Source of the DNA: Strigomonas culicis
Taxonomy: Eukaryota; Euglenozoa; Kinetoplastea; Trypanosomatida; Trypanosomatidae
NCBI GenBank assembly: GCA_000482145.1
Contig: AUXH01000002.1
Location: forward strand, 1 to 64,000
Length of the DNA stretch: 64,000 bases
Direction: 5' to 3'
Part shown: piece after piece, positions 37,086 through 46,643 of the stretch
Numbering within the stretch: the stretch's first letter is position 1
Layout: each line of letters begins with the position of its first letter
Translations under genes and position numbers: made by a program
The notes under the pieces: model-generated
What the model saw: only the letters and a program-made list of their open reading frames with translations
Databases searched by the model: none
What the model was told of the DNA's origin: nothing

Positions 37086-39293
37086 TTACGACCACTCCAC
37101 TTCACTCACATCATCCTCCACCTCTGCTGTGTCTGATTGATGGGAGTCGTGGAGTGGAGAGTCTTCCTCACTGGGAGACGCTAGTGGTCTTTGTTTCAAC
37201 AACTCGTTCAAAATGTAGGACTCTGCAGAGTCCCTATCGTGAAAATGATTCTCAAACGTCGGTTCCTGCGCCTCTGTAGTGGGGCATGCCTCCTTCTCTG
37301 CTGAGAGGATCTTTTCCGTGAGTGTGGCAAGGTGATCGGTCGTGCACTCCACGTCATCGGCGTTCACAAAGTGGAGCTTCCCCAACAAGAGCACAAACGG
37401 TGGTCGGGAAAAGGCGAGTGTGCGCAGACCCCCGTGCGGTGCGTAGAGCGGCTGCAGTGGGCGCAGAGCCTCCGGCGGCCGGAGACGATAGTGCTGCGTC
37501 GCCCGCTGCGCCAGCGCCTCGACGCAGATCCACACGCGAGACGCGTAGCCCCGCTCGTGGGCGCGCAGCGTCAGCAGCATGCGCGCCACGCCGCGGAACG
37601 CCCTCCCGCGTTCGTCCACCGGGGCGTAGTGCCGCAGAAAGGAAACGTCCGCGGGTGGCAGATCCACGTCCGCCACGTTGTAGAAGATGGCGTTGCCGCC
37701 CGTTGTGCTGGAGGCGGGCAGCTGCATGGTGGCGCTGTACACGCTGCCGAGGGCGCCGCGTCGCAGCGGCCAGTGGGTCATCACGAGCTGCGACTGTGAG
37801 ACCCACTCCGCCGTGGGGTACTGGCGGTAGAGCTGCAGCCGACTGCACTGCGCGGCAAGCTCCGCCATCATGAAGCGGCGTGTCAAAAACTGAAGCGGCG
37901 GCTTGTCAATCATCTGCAGCACGACCACGGCCTCCCTCAACTGCGAGACGTTGAACCAGCAGTCGCTCTGGATCCAGGCGTTGTCGTGCAGCTGCACCGG
38001 GTTGTTCTCGTGCACCACCCCCTGCTCCTGCGGTAGGACCTGCAGGTTGTAGCGCAGCAGTGCCTTGACGTTCACAAAGTAGCGGGAGGGAAAGTCCCGC
38101 AGGATGCACTGCTTCTGCAGCAGCTCCCTCAGGCCCTGGCTGAAGAGCTGCCGCGCGACGAGCCGGCTCACCCCGTAGAGCCGGAGGTCCTTGTAGGGCG
38201 CCACCGCCTCCGTGAAGCGCACGTGGCGGGCCGCATCGGCCATGGCCCGGTCGGCCCCCACGCGCCCAGGGCCCGGCGACAGCAGCTCGCTCGCCGTCGC
38301 GTGCGTGCTCAGCGCGTTGACGCGCTGCAGCAAGGGGAAGCCGCGCAGCTTCCGCGGGTCCACCCACACGCCGGCCGCGGCGAGGTCCACCTCGCGCGTG
38401 GTCGGGAAGAGGTCGGCGCTGTCGGCGAACTGGTCGGCACAGTAGTAGGCGAGCGCCTCCATGCCGCCGGTGAAGTCCGTGCTGTAGACGACCGGCCCGT
38501 CCGCCGCGCGCTCCGGTCGCAGCTGCGTGCGGAAGCAGCCCTCCGCCTCCGCCCGGGTGAGCCAGATGCGCGACACGTAGCCGTACTCGGCCGCCCGCTG
38601 GCGCATATAGCGCTGGATCGGCTGCGAGAAGCGCAGGTTCGTGTAGGTGCGCGCGTCGTACCGCACGGACCACGACGGGTTGAAGCGGCCGGGGTGCAGC
38701 GTCTCCTCCGCGTTGATGTACGCCTCCTCGCGGCCCTCCTTGAATGAGGTCCTCACCCAGTAGTTGCTGCAGAACCCCTTCTCGCTCTGGCGCTCGATCA
38801 GCACGCGCGCCTGTCGATGGTCGGCCATGAGATCCCCCGTCTGCGCCAGCAGGGGGTACCGAAAGGGGATCGTGTAGTGATGGCCCTGGCGGTCTGCCGC
38901 GCGCGGTGGCGCCCCGCGCGTGAGATAGTGCGGGAGGCTTTCCAGGAAGTGGGGATTCGACGTCTGCTGCGCATTGACGAGGATGCGCTCGCGGAAGCTG
39001 CCATCGTCGCCCTTGCCGTTGATGTCCTCGCGGTCCGTACAGGCCAGTATGTCGCACAGCGCGGCGTTGGGGAGAATGAAAATGCCAAACGGTTTGAGTG
39101 CCTGTTCGAAGGCCCGCTTCGGCACCCACACGTGACTGTTCAAGTGATGCCGTTCTGCAAATGCGCTGAGGGCGTCGTTCACCTTCTCCGGGAACATGGC
39201 GCCGGTAAAGAGCCGCTGCTGTCGCTGACGCGGCGAGCCTCCCTGCGGCACTAAGCCCTTCGTGACGCAATACCAGTGCCTTGCTCTCCTCAT
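37086..39293 (-). CDS. Putative mitochondrial protein with degenerate GY-x-SR-x-W repeats
   Basis: Unrecognised 735-residue protein. The N-terminus (MRRARHWYCVTKGLVPQGG) is basic and acid-free, consistent with mitochondrial import. The body contains a recurring unit in which a helix is followed by a strand with Trp. The best copies are at residues 36-57 (AFAERHHLNSHVWV), 226-245 (QRAAEYGYVSRIWL) and 569-590 (LRAHERGYASRVWI). Weaker ones lie near 177 (SNYWV), 308 (GVWV), 404 (SRYFV), 444 (DCWF) and 495 (AEWV). Spacing is irregular, about 35-120 residues. The C-terminal 75 residues are acidic. No family was recognised; an RNA or mitoribosome-related role is only a guess from gene type. The frame extends upstream to 39566, but that part is hydrophobic spacer preceding the likely acceptor. 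Confidence 0.8.
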   Translation of the reverse strand: MRRARHWYCVTKGLVPQGGSPRQRQQRLFTGAMFPEKVNDALSAFAERHHLNSHVWVPKRAFEQALKPFGIFILPNAALCDILACTDREDINGKGDDGSFRERILVNAQQTSNPHFLESLPHYLTRGAPPRAADRQGHHYTIPFRYPLLAQTGDLMADHRQARVLIERQSEKGFCSNYWVRTSFKEGREEAYINAEETLHPGRFNPSWSVRYDARTYTNLRFSQPIQRYMRQRAAEYGYVSRIWLTRAEAEGCFRTQLRPERAADGPVVYSTDFTGGMEALAYYCADQFADSADLFPTTREVDLAAAGVWVDPRKLRGFPLLQRVNALSTHATASELLSPGPGRVGADRAMADAARHVRFTEAVAPYKDLRLYGVSRLVARQLFSQGLRELLQKQCILRDFPSRYFVNVKALLRYNLQVLPQEQGVVHENNPVQLHDNAWIQSDCWFNVSQLREAVVVLQMIDKPPLQFLTRRFMMAELAAQCSRLQLYRQYPTAEWVSQSQLVMTHWPLRRGALGSVYSATMQLPASSTTGGNAIFYNVADVDLPPADVSFLRHYAPVDERGRAFRGVARMLLTLRAHERGYASRVWICVEALAQRATQHYRLRPPEALRPLQPLYAPHGGLRTLAFSRPPFVLLLGKLHFVNADDVECTTDHLATLTEKILSAEKEACPTTEAQEPTFENHFHDRDSAESYILNELLKQRPLASPSEEDSPLHDSHQSDTAEVEDDVSEVEWS

Positions 39294-39661
39294 GGGCTGC
39301 GCGCGGTGCAAAATCTGTCGCTTGGAATGTCTACCTTGATGTATTCCATCATTGCAGAAGAAGAAGAGCAGAAGAGCAGAGAAGGGTGAAAGGTGTGTAA
39401 GACATGAGCGCAGCGTCCTGGAACGGAAACAGTAAGCGTGCATGATAAGGCACGGCGGATATATCCCGAGGGGGGAGTGAGGAATAAACAAGAAGAAAGT
39501 GAGTGCAACCAGCGCAGCAACCTTCAGTGGACTCGCAATGTACAAAGAGCAAAAGATCAGCAACAATCCATCTTTCTAGTATCATTTTCCTCACGATCGA
39601 ACAACATAGGGGAAACACTTGTGCTCTATCCTCATTCCTTTTTTTATGTACGCACTTGTCT
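39294..39661. other. Spacer, 368 bp
   Basis: Holds a CT-rich tract (minus strand, about 39345-39390) likely used as acceptor for the 735-residue gene. Nothing else recognised. Confidence 0.6.
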
Positions 39662-40132
39662 TCAACTCTCTGTAGCCCGTGCGCCCCTCTTCTCCGCTTG
39701 CAGAATCTGACTGAGATGCGCGATGCGAGACGTGAGCGACAGCTTCAGCTCCTTGCTCCGTTCGTGCAGCTCTGCGGCGATGCGCTCGCGCTCCTCGCAG
39801 TGCCGGCGCACCAGGGCCTCGTGCACCGCGCGGCGGTCGGCCGTGCTGGCGGCCCCGCCGCGCTGCCCCGCGTCCGGCACCGCTCCTCGCCGCGAGGGGC
39901 TGCCCCGCTGCCGCTTGCGGCCGCCGATCGTCCGGCTGAGGGAGGCGCCGCGGTCGGGGGAGGGCGACGGGCGCGGCGACACCGGCGGCGAGTCCGCCTC
40001 GGCGGCACACGCACGCAGACAGCCGAGGTGGTACGTGATCTGCCCGTCCAGCTCTCGCAGCAGACGGAGATAGCGCAGGATGTCGGCGCGCGCGACATCG
40101 CTGCTGCCCACAAAAAACTCCAACTGATTCAT
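39662..40132 (-). CDS. Small charged protein with two helical ends
   Basis: Unrecognised 156-residue protein. An N-terminal helix (ADILRYLRLLRELDGQITYH, residues 16-35) and a C-terminal coiled coil (RRHCEERERIAAELHERSKE, then LKLSLTSRIAHLSQILQAEK) flank a Pro/Ser/Arg-rich linker (residues 48-95). The N-terminal helix is faintly like the dimerising helix of ING chromatin readers, but there is no PHD finger, so that is not claimed. Start ATG is clear. Composition matches neighbouring genes. Confidence 0.68.
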   Translation of the reverse strand: MNQLEFFVGSSDVARADILRYLRLLRELDGQITYHLGCLRACAAEADSPPVSPRPSPSPDRGASLSRTIGGRKRQRGSPSRRGAVPDAGQRGGAASTADRRAVHEALVRRHCEERERIAAELHERSKELKLSLTSRIAHLSQILQAEKRGARATES

Positions 40133-41230
40133 GGATTTCTATCTGTATGTATGTGTGTGTGTGTGTGTGTGTGTTGCCTGTGAAGAGTGGCCAAAAGGAT
40201 GCTCACCCTATAGTAACACGGTCTATAGAGCTGCAGCAAGGGTGCCTTTTGTCCAAAAAAAAAAACCCACACTTGGTGCCTACTTAAGCCAAGAGCAACA
40301 GAACAAGAAGCAGGGAAAGAAAGAAAGTAATGGAAAGAGTACATGACACTCAGTATATCAAACATACGAAGGCCGAGAAAGGGAGAGAAATAGAAAAGGA
40401 AAGAGAAGAAAGGGGGAAAAAAACCGAGAGTGCTTACTATATTAAGTTATATTAATAATTGTGTAATCAACAGGGAAAACCGTGTAATCAACTGAAAAAT
40501 ACGTTTCTTTTGGTATTTTAAATCTGTATATGTATATATAAGTGTAAAAACACACTGAATAACATTGTTGTACCGTATACTAATATTCTGGGGGGGTAGT
40601 AGTAGTCAAGATTGATTCTAAAAGGGGAGGGAAAGGGGAAGAAATGTGAGCCACACAATCACCACAGAAAAGGAAAAAAAAGAAAGCGTCAAAGAAAAAA
40701 GAGTGAGAGACCGCATGGTTAGAGTGAACGCATTGCAGAAAGTATGAGCACGGAGAACAGAGGAAGAAAAAGAAGAGAAAGAATGAAAAGCAACTCGTAT
40801 TTCTTTCTCAGTGTGCCAAAAAAAAAAGCGATGCATACATACATATGGAATCACACCGCACATCGTAAGCAAACACACATTCATTGTGTGTTCGTGTTGA
40901 GACGTTAGTTCAGTCTTCGACGGGAATATAAATTAGTCTGAATCATCATGTACCTAAATATATATGTATATATAGGTACGCCATATATCGCAACAATAAT
41001 ACACAAAAACAAATGAAGCTCATAACCTATGCAAGTGGGGGAAAAAAAAACATTTAAGGTGAAAATGTGTGCTTAAACACCCAAATGAAAGGTAAAGAAA
41101 AAAAAGAACCGCGAGTATAATATCAAAAAACAAAAACAAAACAAACAAAAGAAAACAGGAAGAAAGACGGAAGAAAACGAACCACAAAAACAACAGCGAA
41201 CAGCTACTATGAAGGCCACTATGAAGGCAA
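40133..41230. other. Spacer, 1098 bp
   Basis: Long AT-rich spacer with a (TG)n run at 40152-40174, an 11-nt direct repeat GTGTAATCAAC (40461-40471 and 40482-40492) and a tandem 12-mer at its right end next to the methyltransferase-like stop codon. No gene recognised. Confidence 0.6.
40152..40174. repeat. (TG)n microsatellite
   Basis: About 11 TG units just upstream (on the coding strand) of the 156-residue gene. Confidence 0.9.
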
Positions 41231-41235
41231 CTATG
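41206..41235 (-). repeat. Tandem 12-mer carrying repeated stop codons
   Basis: Two copies of GCCTTCATAGT plus a partial third copy in the coding strand, spaced 12 nt apart. Each holds TAG in the same reading frame, so the gene ends with three in-frame stops at 41231, 41219 and 41207. Confidence 0.85.
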
Positions 41236-42559
41236 CGGAGTGCCCGTTGTTAGACTGAAGTGGATTAGGTGCGTCTCGTCGTCTGTAGACGCCAATCGTG
41301 TCATTCCCAGCGTACACAAGTCCCATTTCTTGTGGACTCCAACGTCTGAGTTCACGTCTCACTGAGTAGTCCTTCACCAGTCGGTAGTGGGAGTAGAGCA
41401 GTTGGTGAAAACGCCAGTCCCCCGTGGAGGCCACATCGCCGATATAGATCACGACGCGACCGCCGTTGTGCGTGAAGTACTCTAGCGCTTCAAACGCCAT
41501 GGAGCTCTGCTCCTCCTGCGGCGACCCGAAGGGCGGCCAGCACAGCAGCAAGGCCGTCTTGGGGCAGTTGAGCGACAGCATGACGAGCGGGCCGCCTAGG
41601 CACACGTGCACGCTGTAGGTCGTCCGCAGCGCGAGCTCGTCGAACGCGAAGAAGGGCAGCGACGCGGGCGCGCCCGCACCGAGCACCGCGCGCACGCCGT
41701 CGAAGGAGGAGACGGGGTGCCGCGCGCGGTCCACCTCCCACTCGGGACGCATGATCACCTTGTGCAGGATGCGGTTGAACACGTGCTCGATGTAGCCCGT
41801 CCCGCTGCCGACGCTCACGACCGCCTCCATCTCGGGCAGGTTGCGGTAGGCGGACTCAATCGCGTCCTTGGCGTCCTGCGGGGACAGCAGGCTCCACGCA
41901 AAGACGACGCTGGCCACGCGGTGCGCCTCGAACGTGAGCGGCACCTTGAACTCGTCCGGCAGCAGCCTGCGGTACCGGTCGATCTCCGTCTTGTACAGGT
42001 TGTAGTCGTCGCCGATGGACTGCATGACCGCCTCCACGAGATAGGTGACGTACGGGAAGTAGCACGACAGGGAGCAGCGAGGGCAGTAGCGGTACCAGAA
42101 GGTCTCGCCCACGGGGCTCACCGTCCACTCGTCGATGCCCTCCAGCCCGCACACGTCGCAGTGCCACAGCTCCTGGTCCCGGTGCGCGGCGGCCTTCGCG
42201 ATGAGACGCTGCAGCTCCGCGTCGGCAGACCCCGCGCGCGGGACGCGCGGACGGCCGCACGCATTCGCGTCGTGCGGCATGTAGCACCCGTTGAGGTACG
42301 GGCAGAAGCCAAAGGTGCGGTGCACGGGGCAGCCCCACTCCACGCCGCTGGGGCACGCCAGCTCGGCGAGCGGGGTGTCCACGAAGCTCGGCGACGGCCG
42401 CGACTGAATCACGTGCGACGAGGAGCGCCGCTGGTTGCGGTACAGAAACGCGATGTAGAAGCTCACGGTGCACATGGGGCACGCGCACGGGTACGTGCCG
42501 GTGTGGTGGGGGAAGCTGGGCTCGCCACCGTAATTCCACGGACAGGGCGCGGTGGACAT
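41231..42559 (-). CDS. CCCH zinc-finger protein with methyltransferase-like domain
   Basis: Protein of 442 residues. Near residue 77 is a CCCH-type finger (C-x8-C-x5-C-x3-H: CPVHRTFGFCPYLNGCYMPH), followed at about 133-165 by CDVCG and CPRCS pairs. The C-terminal half resembles a Rossmann methyltransferase: EAVVSVGSGTGYIEHVF (glycine loop), then LNCPKTALLLCWPPFGSP in the position of motif IV, and GGRVVIYIGDVASTGDW. The GSGTGY loop suggests S-adenosylmethionine binding; the substrate is unknown. RNA is suggested by the CCCH finger, which usually binds RNA. I know no named trypanosomatid protein with exactly this pairing. Start ATG is clear. Confidence 0.82.
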   Translation of the reverse strand: MSTAPCPWNYGGEPSFPHHTGTYPCACPMCTVSFYIAFLYRNQRRSSSHVIQSRPSPSFVDTPLAELACPSGVEWGCPVHRTFGFCPYLNGCYMPHDANACGRPRVPRAGSADAELQRLIAKAAAHRDQELWHCDVCGLEGIDEWTVSPVGETFWYRYCPRCSLSCYFPYVTYLVEAVMQSIGDDYNLYKTEIDRYRRLLPDEFKVPLTFEAHRVASVVFAWSLLSPQDAKDAIESAYRNLPEMEAVVSVGSGTGYIEHVFNRILHKVIMRPEWEVDRARHPVSSFDGVRAVLGAGAPASLPFFAFDELALRTTYSVHVCLGGPLVMLSLNCPKTALLLCWPPFGSPQEEQSSMAFEALEYFTHNGGRVVIYIGDVASTGDWRFHQLLYSHYRLVKDYSVRRELRRWSPQEMGLVYAGNDTIGVYRRRDAPNPLQSNNGHSA

Positions 42560-43704
42560 CGCAGAACAACGCCACAGAAAAAAAAACGCTTACACTGAAG
42601 GAAGAACTGCAACAAAAAGAGTAAGAAGGAAAAAATAAAAAAAAACAAGTATCACTCTAATCGGATTTTAAACTGGCAATTAGTAGAAAATGGACAAAAA
42701 AAATGATAATTAGGGTAGTAATATCAGAAAACAAAGTAATAGAATAAAGACACCTCTGACGAAAGATAAGGTGGAGGAACCACAGGATAATCGAAAAAAA
42801 AGGGGGGGGTAGAATCGAAATCAAAAGAAATCGAAACCTAAGAGAAAAAAGAATGAACGATCTCGATAATCTGGTCCTGTCGCCTCTACGATACAAATAA
42901 ATATATATAATGTATGTATATATATATATATATATATATATACAAACTAAAAAAGTTGAAACCACCTTAAAAAACGGCAGTCGAGTTTTTTTTAGGTGCA
43001 AGATAACTACTCTGGAAAAAAAAAGCGGAAACTATTATTTCTGAAACTGCACCGAGATTTATAAAAACAAGACTTCTTAGAGCCCACTCGAGTAAAAACT
43101 CTATTTCACTACTGAAATGTGTATGATTAGTAAGACAATGAAGAGAAAAAGAATAACATGTAGAGAGAGAGGAGGGGGGGGGAGAGGGAGAAATTCAAAA
43201 GAGAGAAGTTGCTATCCACATCATAAATAGGTGTTAGAAAGGAAAATATAACAAGTGAGGTTAGATTTACCGAAAGCTATACTTAGCTTCCATGGACAGG
43301 AAGAAACGAAATGAGGAAGAAAAAAGTCAATGAAAACGACAAAGAGTACGTCAGAGGGAAAGGGAGTAAAAGGTTCAGGTTCATGTACCGTTGATCTTTC
43401 TCTTCTGTTTTGTTTTTATTGGTTTTTTTTTTCACTTACTAGTAGGTTATTTTTTCTTTTATACTTCTTCATTCAAAAAAAAAGGAACTATCCGTCTGTT
43501 ATTTCTATAATAAACCTTGATTCTCACCGAACGAGCGAGTTATGCATTCTGGGTGTATTCGTTTCTCTTCCAAAAATAATTGTGAGGAACAAAAAAAAAA
43601 CGGATACCAGTTATAATCAAAAAGGGGTCTAAAAATGCAATGCCTTTTTTTTCGCCACTTCTTTTTTTTTTTTTGTAGTCTTATTCTGAGTGAGGTGAGG
43701 GTCA
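42560..43704. other. Spacer, 1145 bp
   Basis: The longest minus-strand spacer: AT-rich, with (TA)n at 42917-42942 and several A/T homopolymers. A 100-codon plus-strand frame (43330-43632) is rejected as spacer. No RNA gene recognised. Confidence 0.6.
42917..42942. repeat. (TA)n microsatellite
   Basis: About 13 TA units in the spacer upstream of the CCCH/methyltransferase-like gene. Confidence 0.9.
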
Positions 43705-44112
43705 TTAGAATTCGTCGCCAAAATTGTTATTGTTGCGGTTGTTATCGTGCTGATTGCGGTTGTTGTTGTAACCGCCACGACCCTGGCCGCGTCCACGGCC
43801 GAAGCCGCGGCCCGCGCCCTCCGGAGGGTGGGGGCCGGACGGGAGCTTGGCGCCGCCGGGGCCGGTCACGTTCTCCGCGCGCGTGCGGCCGTCCTGGGTC
43901 GCGACCTCGAACTCGACGTCCTGACCAATCGTCAGCGCGCGGTACCCGCCGGTCTCCGTCTGCAGCGCGGAGAAGTGCACAAAGTGCTGCTTCTTGTCGC
44001 TCTCGTCCTCAATAAAGCCGAAGCCGCGGCCGTTCATCCAGGCAATCACCTTACCCTTGTTGAGCACCATAGCCGTGGGGGCTAGGCGGGCAATCATGGA
44101 AGTGCGGAACAT
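43705..44112 (-). CDS. RBP16: Mitochondrial cold-shock RNA-binding protein RBP16
   Basis: Kinetoplast Y-box-type protein that binds guide RNAs and mRNAs and affects RNA editing and stability. The 135-residue product has a mitochondrial presequence (MFRTSMIARLAPTAM). A cold-shock domain follows (residues ~17-85) with RNP1-like NGRGFGFIEDE and RNP2-like HFVHFSAL. The C-terminal tail is rich in Gly/Arg/Asn (GRGFGRGRGQGRGGYNNN). Size and order match T. brucei RBP16 (about 140 residues). The tail holds RGG-like boxes used for protein and RNA contacts in the family. Start ATG is clear. Confidence 0.9.
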   Translation of the reverse strand: MFRTSMIARLAPTAMVLNKGKVIAWMNGRGFGFIEDESDKKQHFVHFSALQTETGGYRALTIGQDVEFEVATQDGRTRAENVTGPGGAKLPSGPHPPEGAGRGFGRGRGQGRGGYNNNRNQHDNNRNNNNFGDEF

Positions 44113-44373
44113 GATGGAGGTGTTTGTTTTTCTTTGGAGAACTGAGCGAGTGCTAAAACTAAGAAGTGAGGTGCAGGGAGAGAGCTATTGAGGAACGTGC
44201 CCAAACATAAACACCGAACAAGAGGATGTGAAAAAACAAACTCCTTTCTTAATTACTGATTCAGACTTTCACATTATTATTATAGGATTTTGTAACTCTT
44301 ACAGATAGATTTGATGTTCGTCTGTAAAAGAGGGTGGCGGGAAGCAGCAGGATAGTGTGCATCTGTCATGATA

Positions 44374-44397
44374 AGAGAGAGAGAGAGAGAGAGAGAG
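44374..44397. repeat. (GA)n tract
   Basis: About 12 GA units just past the stop codon of the 222-residue gene. On the coding strand it is a CT tract, a likely part of the RBP16 acceptor or polyadenylation signal. Confidence 0.85.
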
Positions 44398-44409
44398 TGA
44401 AAAAAAAAA

Positions 44410-45078
44410 CTAAAAGTCCATAGGGAGAAGGTTGACATCATTGATAAGGACCGCCGTGGTGTCTTCTGATTCTCGTCGCCCATACGGCGCGCTCGCGCCG
44501 TTTCCGCCTTGGGTGGGGTCCATGTCGCGCAGCCACTCTGCCATCTCTCGCTCCGCCCGCGCCCAGTCGGACCCCGCCGCCCCGAAGCCTCCTGTGCCAG
44601 TCGGAGAGGAAGCCGCGGACAGAGACGTGTATGTCGCCTTTGCTGCTGGTGACAAGATGTACACAGGGCACTCCGCGGCGGTCGGCAGGCCATCACACAG
44701 CCGGAGCAGCGGGCGCCACAGCGGCGCCGCGCACGGCGCGACTGGCTCGTCGAGGCAGGTGGGCATCTGCCGCACACAGACAAGCGTCGCGGCGGCGCGG
44801 GCCGTGGCGGAGGGCACGCGCACCTCCACCGGCGTGCCCGGCGGCAGGTAGTACCACTCACTGGCGCAGGCGCGCTGCAGCTCCTGCGTTGCAGGGTCCA
44901 GAAAGGAAACGTGCGCGAGTCGAAAAGAGACGGTCGTCGGGGCGCCGGTGGCGAGGCGTCGCTGTAGGACGTGAAGCACAACCGTGCCGCTCTGTCCGGC
45001 GAACGAAAAACGAGAAACCACTCCGGAAAGAGTATTCTCCTTTGACCTTGGGTGGAGGCGCAAGAGCGTTCGTTGCAT
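44410..45078 (-). CDS. Conserved hypothetical protein
   Basis: Unrecognised 222-residue protein. The N-terminus (MQRTLLRLHPRSKENTLSG) is basic and could be a mitochondrial presequence. The middle is beta-rich (GVVSRFSFAGQSGTVVLHVL, TTVSFRLAHVSFLDPATQEL, YYLPPGTPVEVRVPSATARA). It ends in a helix (WARAEREMAEWLRDMDPTQG) and an acidic tail. The ATG at 45078 is preferred; the upstream extension to 45183 is hydrophobic spacer. Another frame through the same region (44280-45203) shows no coding-like pattern and is rejected. Confidence 0.7.
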   Translation of the reverse strand: MQRTLLRLHPRSKENTLSGVVSRFSFAGQSGTVVLHVLQRRLATGAPTTVSFRLAHVSFLDPATQELQRACASEWYYLPPGTPVEVRVPSATARAAATLVCVRQMPTCLDEPVAPCAAPLWRPLLRLCDGLPTAAECPVYILSPAAKATYTSLSAASSPTGTGGFGAAGSDWARAEREMAEWLRDMDPTQGGNGASAPYGRRESEDTTAVLINDVNLLPMDF

Positions 45079-45353
45079 CGCCTGAGGTGTGTCTGGAAGC
45101 GGTGAGTGGGCCAAAGCACAACAAGAGAGAAGGATAGAGTAAGATGGAGGGAGTGAACATGAGAGTATGGTAGAGTAGGCCACACAAAGGCGCCCCGCTG
45201 CAAACTAATGACGATAGGAGAAGAATAAAAAGATCCAATAGGATAGAGAGGGTACTAAGTGGCCCCTTCTTCCATATTTTAGTGTAAAGGGATTTAGTTA
45301 CTGTAAGGAAAATGTACAGAGGGAGGTGGGGGGACAGCACGCGGAGCCCACCC

Positions 45354-46643
45354 TCAGGGAAGGGTCTTGGGGTCCTCACCGCGCGACAAGCGGATCAGCT
45401 GCTCCTTGGAGCGCAGAATGTCCGACGTGTAGCCCTGCGCGCTCGCCCGCGCGGCGACGTCCCACGGCACCTTCACCACCTCGCGCCGCCCACGCAGCGT
45501 CGCGTCCAACTCGGAGCCGCGCATCGACTTGGGCTTCGGCGCGCGGGTCTCACCGGCCTCCGCCGTGGGGTCGGGCCGGTGCACGTGGTAGAAGACACCC
45601 TCAGCGTCGAACGTGGCGCGGTAGCGGTCGTCGTGGCTCTTGAGCGAGCGCTGCAGGCGGTGGCGCGCGTGCGCGGTCGGCATGGGCGGGAGCGCAGCGG
45701 CCTCCGCCTGCGCCACGGCCTCGCTGCGGTCGGCCGCCGCGCGGCGCTGCGGCTGCTGCGCGAACGTCGCGGCCGTGTCCTCCGGGTAGTACTTGGCCGT
45801 CCAGTCGACGAGGGACGGGTCCAGCGTGCCCTCACCCTCCACTGCGCGCTGGCGGAGGAACGGGAAGGCCGAGCGGGGCGCGTGGCGCAGGTCGGCGGCG
45901 GGCAGGTCGGACATGGCCGGCGTGTGCTCCAGCTGCGCCCGCTCGCCCCGCCGTCGCCTGGCCTCCAGGAACTCCTCCACCCGCTCCGCGTCCTCCGCGC
46001 TGCGGCCGGCGGCGTCGCTGGGGCTGGGTGCCGCACCGCCCGCGTCGCCCGGGCTTGCGTCTGCTGCCTCCTCCGCCTGCGGGCCCCTCGCGCGCGTCGC
46101 CTGCTCGTGCGCCCACACGCGCAGTACGGCGGGGGCCGAGAAGGCCCCGGCCGCCACGTGGCCGCGATACGCGCGGGCCGCCGCCGCGCATAGGGCGTGG
46201 TACTTGCCGGCCTCCTTCGCCTCCAGGCGCGCGGCCGCGATCGTGTCGCGCAGGTAGTCCTGCAGGATGGACACGAGCTTCTCCCGCAGCGCCCCGTCTG
46301 TGACCAGGTGCCAGCTCTCCTTGCGGCCGTACAGGCGCTCCGCGTCATCCATGTAGGTCTTGCGGCTGTGCTGTCTCCACGGCAGGTCGTACAGGGGTCG
46401 GTAGCGGGCGTACTTGTGGTCCCGCCGGAAGTCCTCTCTCTCACGGAGCGAGCGCGGATCGGAAGTCTGCCTGCGGTACGGTGCGCGCGGCGCCTGTTTC
46501 GCAGGTACAGCCCCTTCCTCCTCGTGTCCGACGGGCGCACGACCTCCACTAACATCGACGCCAGCGCCGTCCGCATAGGCCGCCTTGGACAGGGCAGCGT
46601 AGCCACTACGGCTCAGGCACTGCCCCTTCGCAAAGTGGCGCAT
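45354..46643 (-). CDS. Conserved hypothetical, probable mitochondrial protein
   Basis: Unrecognised 429-residue protein. The N-terminus (MRHFAKGQCLSRSGYAALSK) is basic and amphipathic and fits a mitochondrial presequence. Residues ~70-125 are Arg/Tyr-rich (RREDFRRDHKYARYRPLYDL-like, RQHSRKTYMDDAERLYGRK). The centre is a helical, Ala-rich region with a low-complexity Ala/Glu/Pro patch. The C-terminal third has the charged segments SLKSHDDRYRATFDAEGVFY and DILRSKEQLIRLSRGEDPKT. It looks like a kinetoplastid mitoribosomal or assembly component, which is inference from general character only. Start ATG is at 46643. Confidence 0.74.
   Translation of the reverse strand: MRHFAKGQCLSRSGYAALSKAAYADGAGVDVSGGRAPVGHEEEGAVPAKQAPRAPYRRQTSDPRSLREREDFRRDHKYARYRPLYDLPWRQHSRKTYMDDAERLYGRKESWHLVTDGALREKLVSILQDYLRDTIAAARLEAKEAGKYHALCAAAARAYRGHVAAGAFSAPAVLRVWAHEQATRARGPQAEEAADASPGDAGGAAPSPSDAAGRSAEDAERVEEFLEARRRRGERAQLEHTPAMSDLPAADLRHAPRSAFPFLRQRAVEGEGTLDPSLVDWTAKYYPEDTAATFAQQPQRRAAADRSEAVAQAEAAALPPMPTAHARHRLQRSLKSHDDRYRATFDAEGVFYHVHRPDPTAEAGETRAPKPKSMRGSELDATLRGRREVVKVPWDVAARASAQGYTSDILRSKEQLIRLSRGEDPKTLP

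Noticed and set aside
40910..40949. C/D snoRNA-like ATGATGA...CTGA on the minus strand
   Set aside because: Only about 30 nt between boxes, no terminal stem and no C'/D' boxes; too short for a normal trypanosomatid C/D snoRNA.
43330..43632. 100-codon plus-strand frame in the spacer right of the CCCH gene
   Set aside because: AT-rich, low-complexity and on the wrong strand for this unit.
44280..45203. 307-codon minus-strand frame overlapping the 222-residue gene
   Set aside because: Arg/Ser/Pro-rich translation typical of an out-of-frame shadow; the other frame has a presequence-like start and balanced composition.
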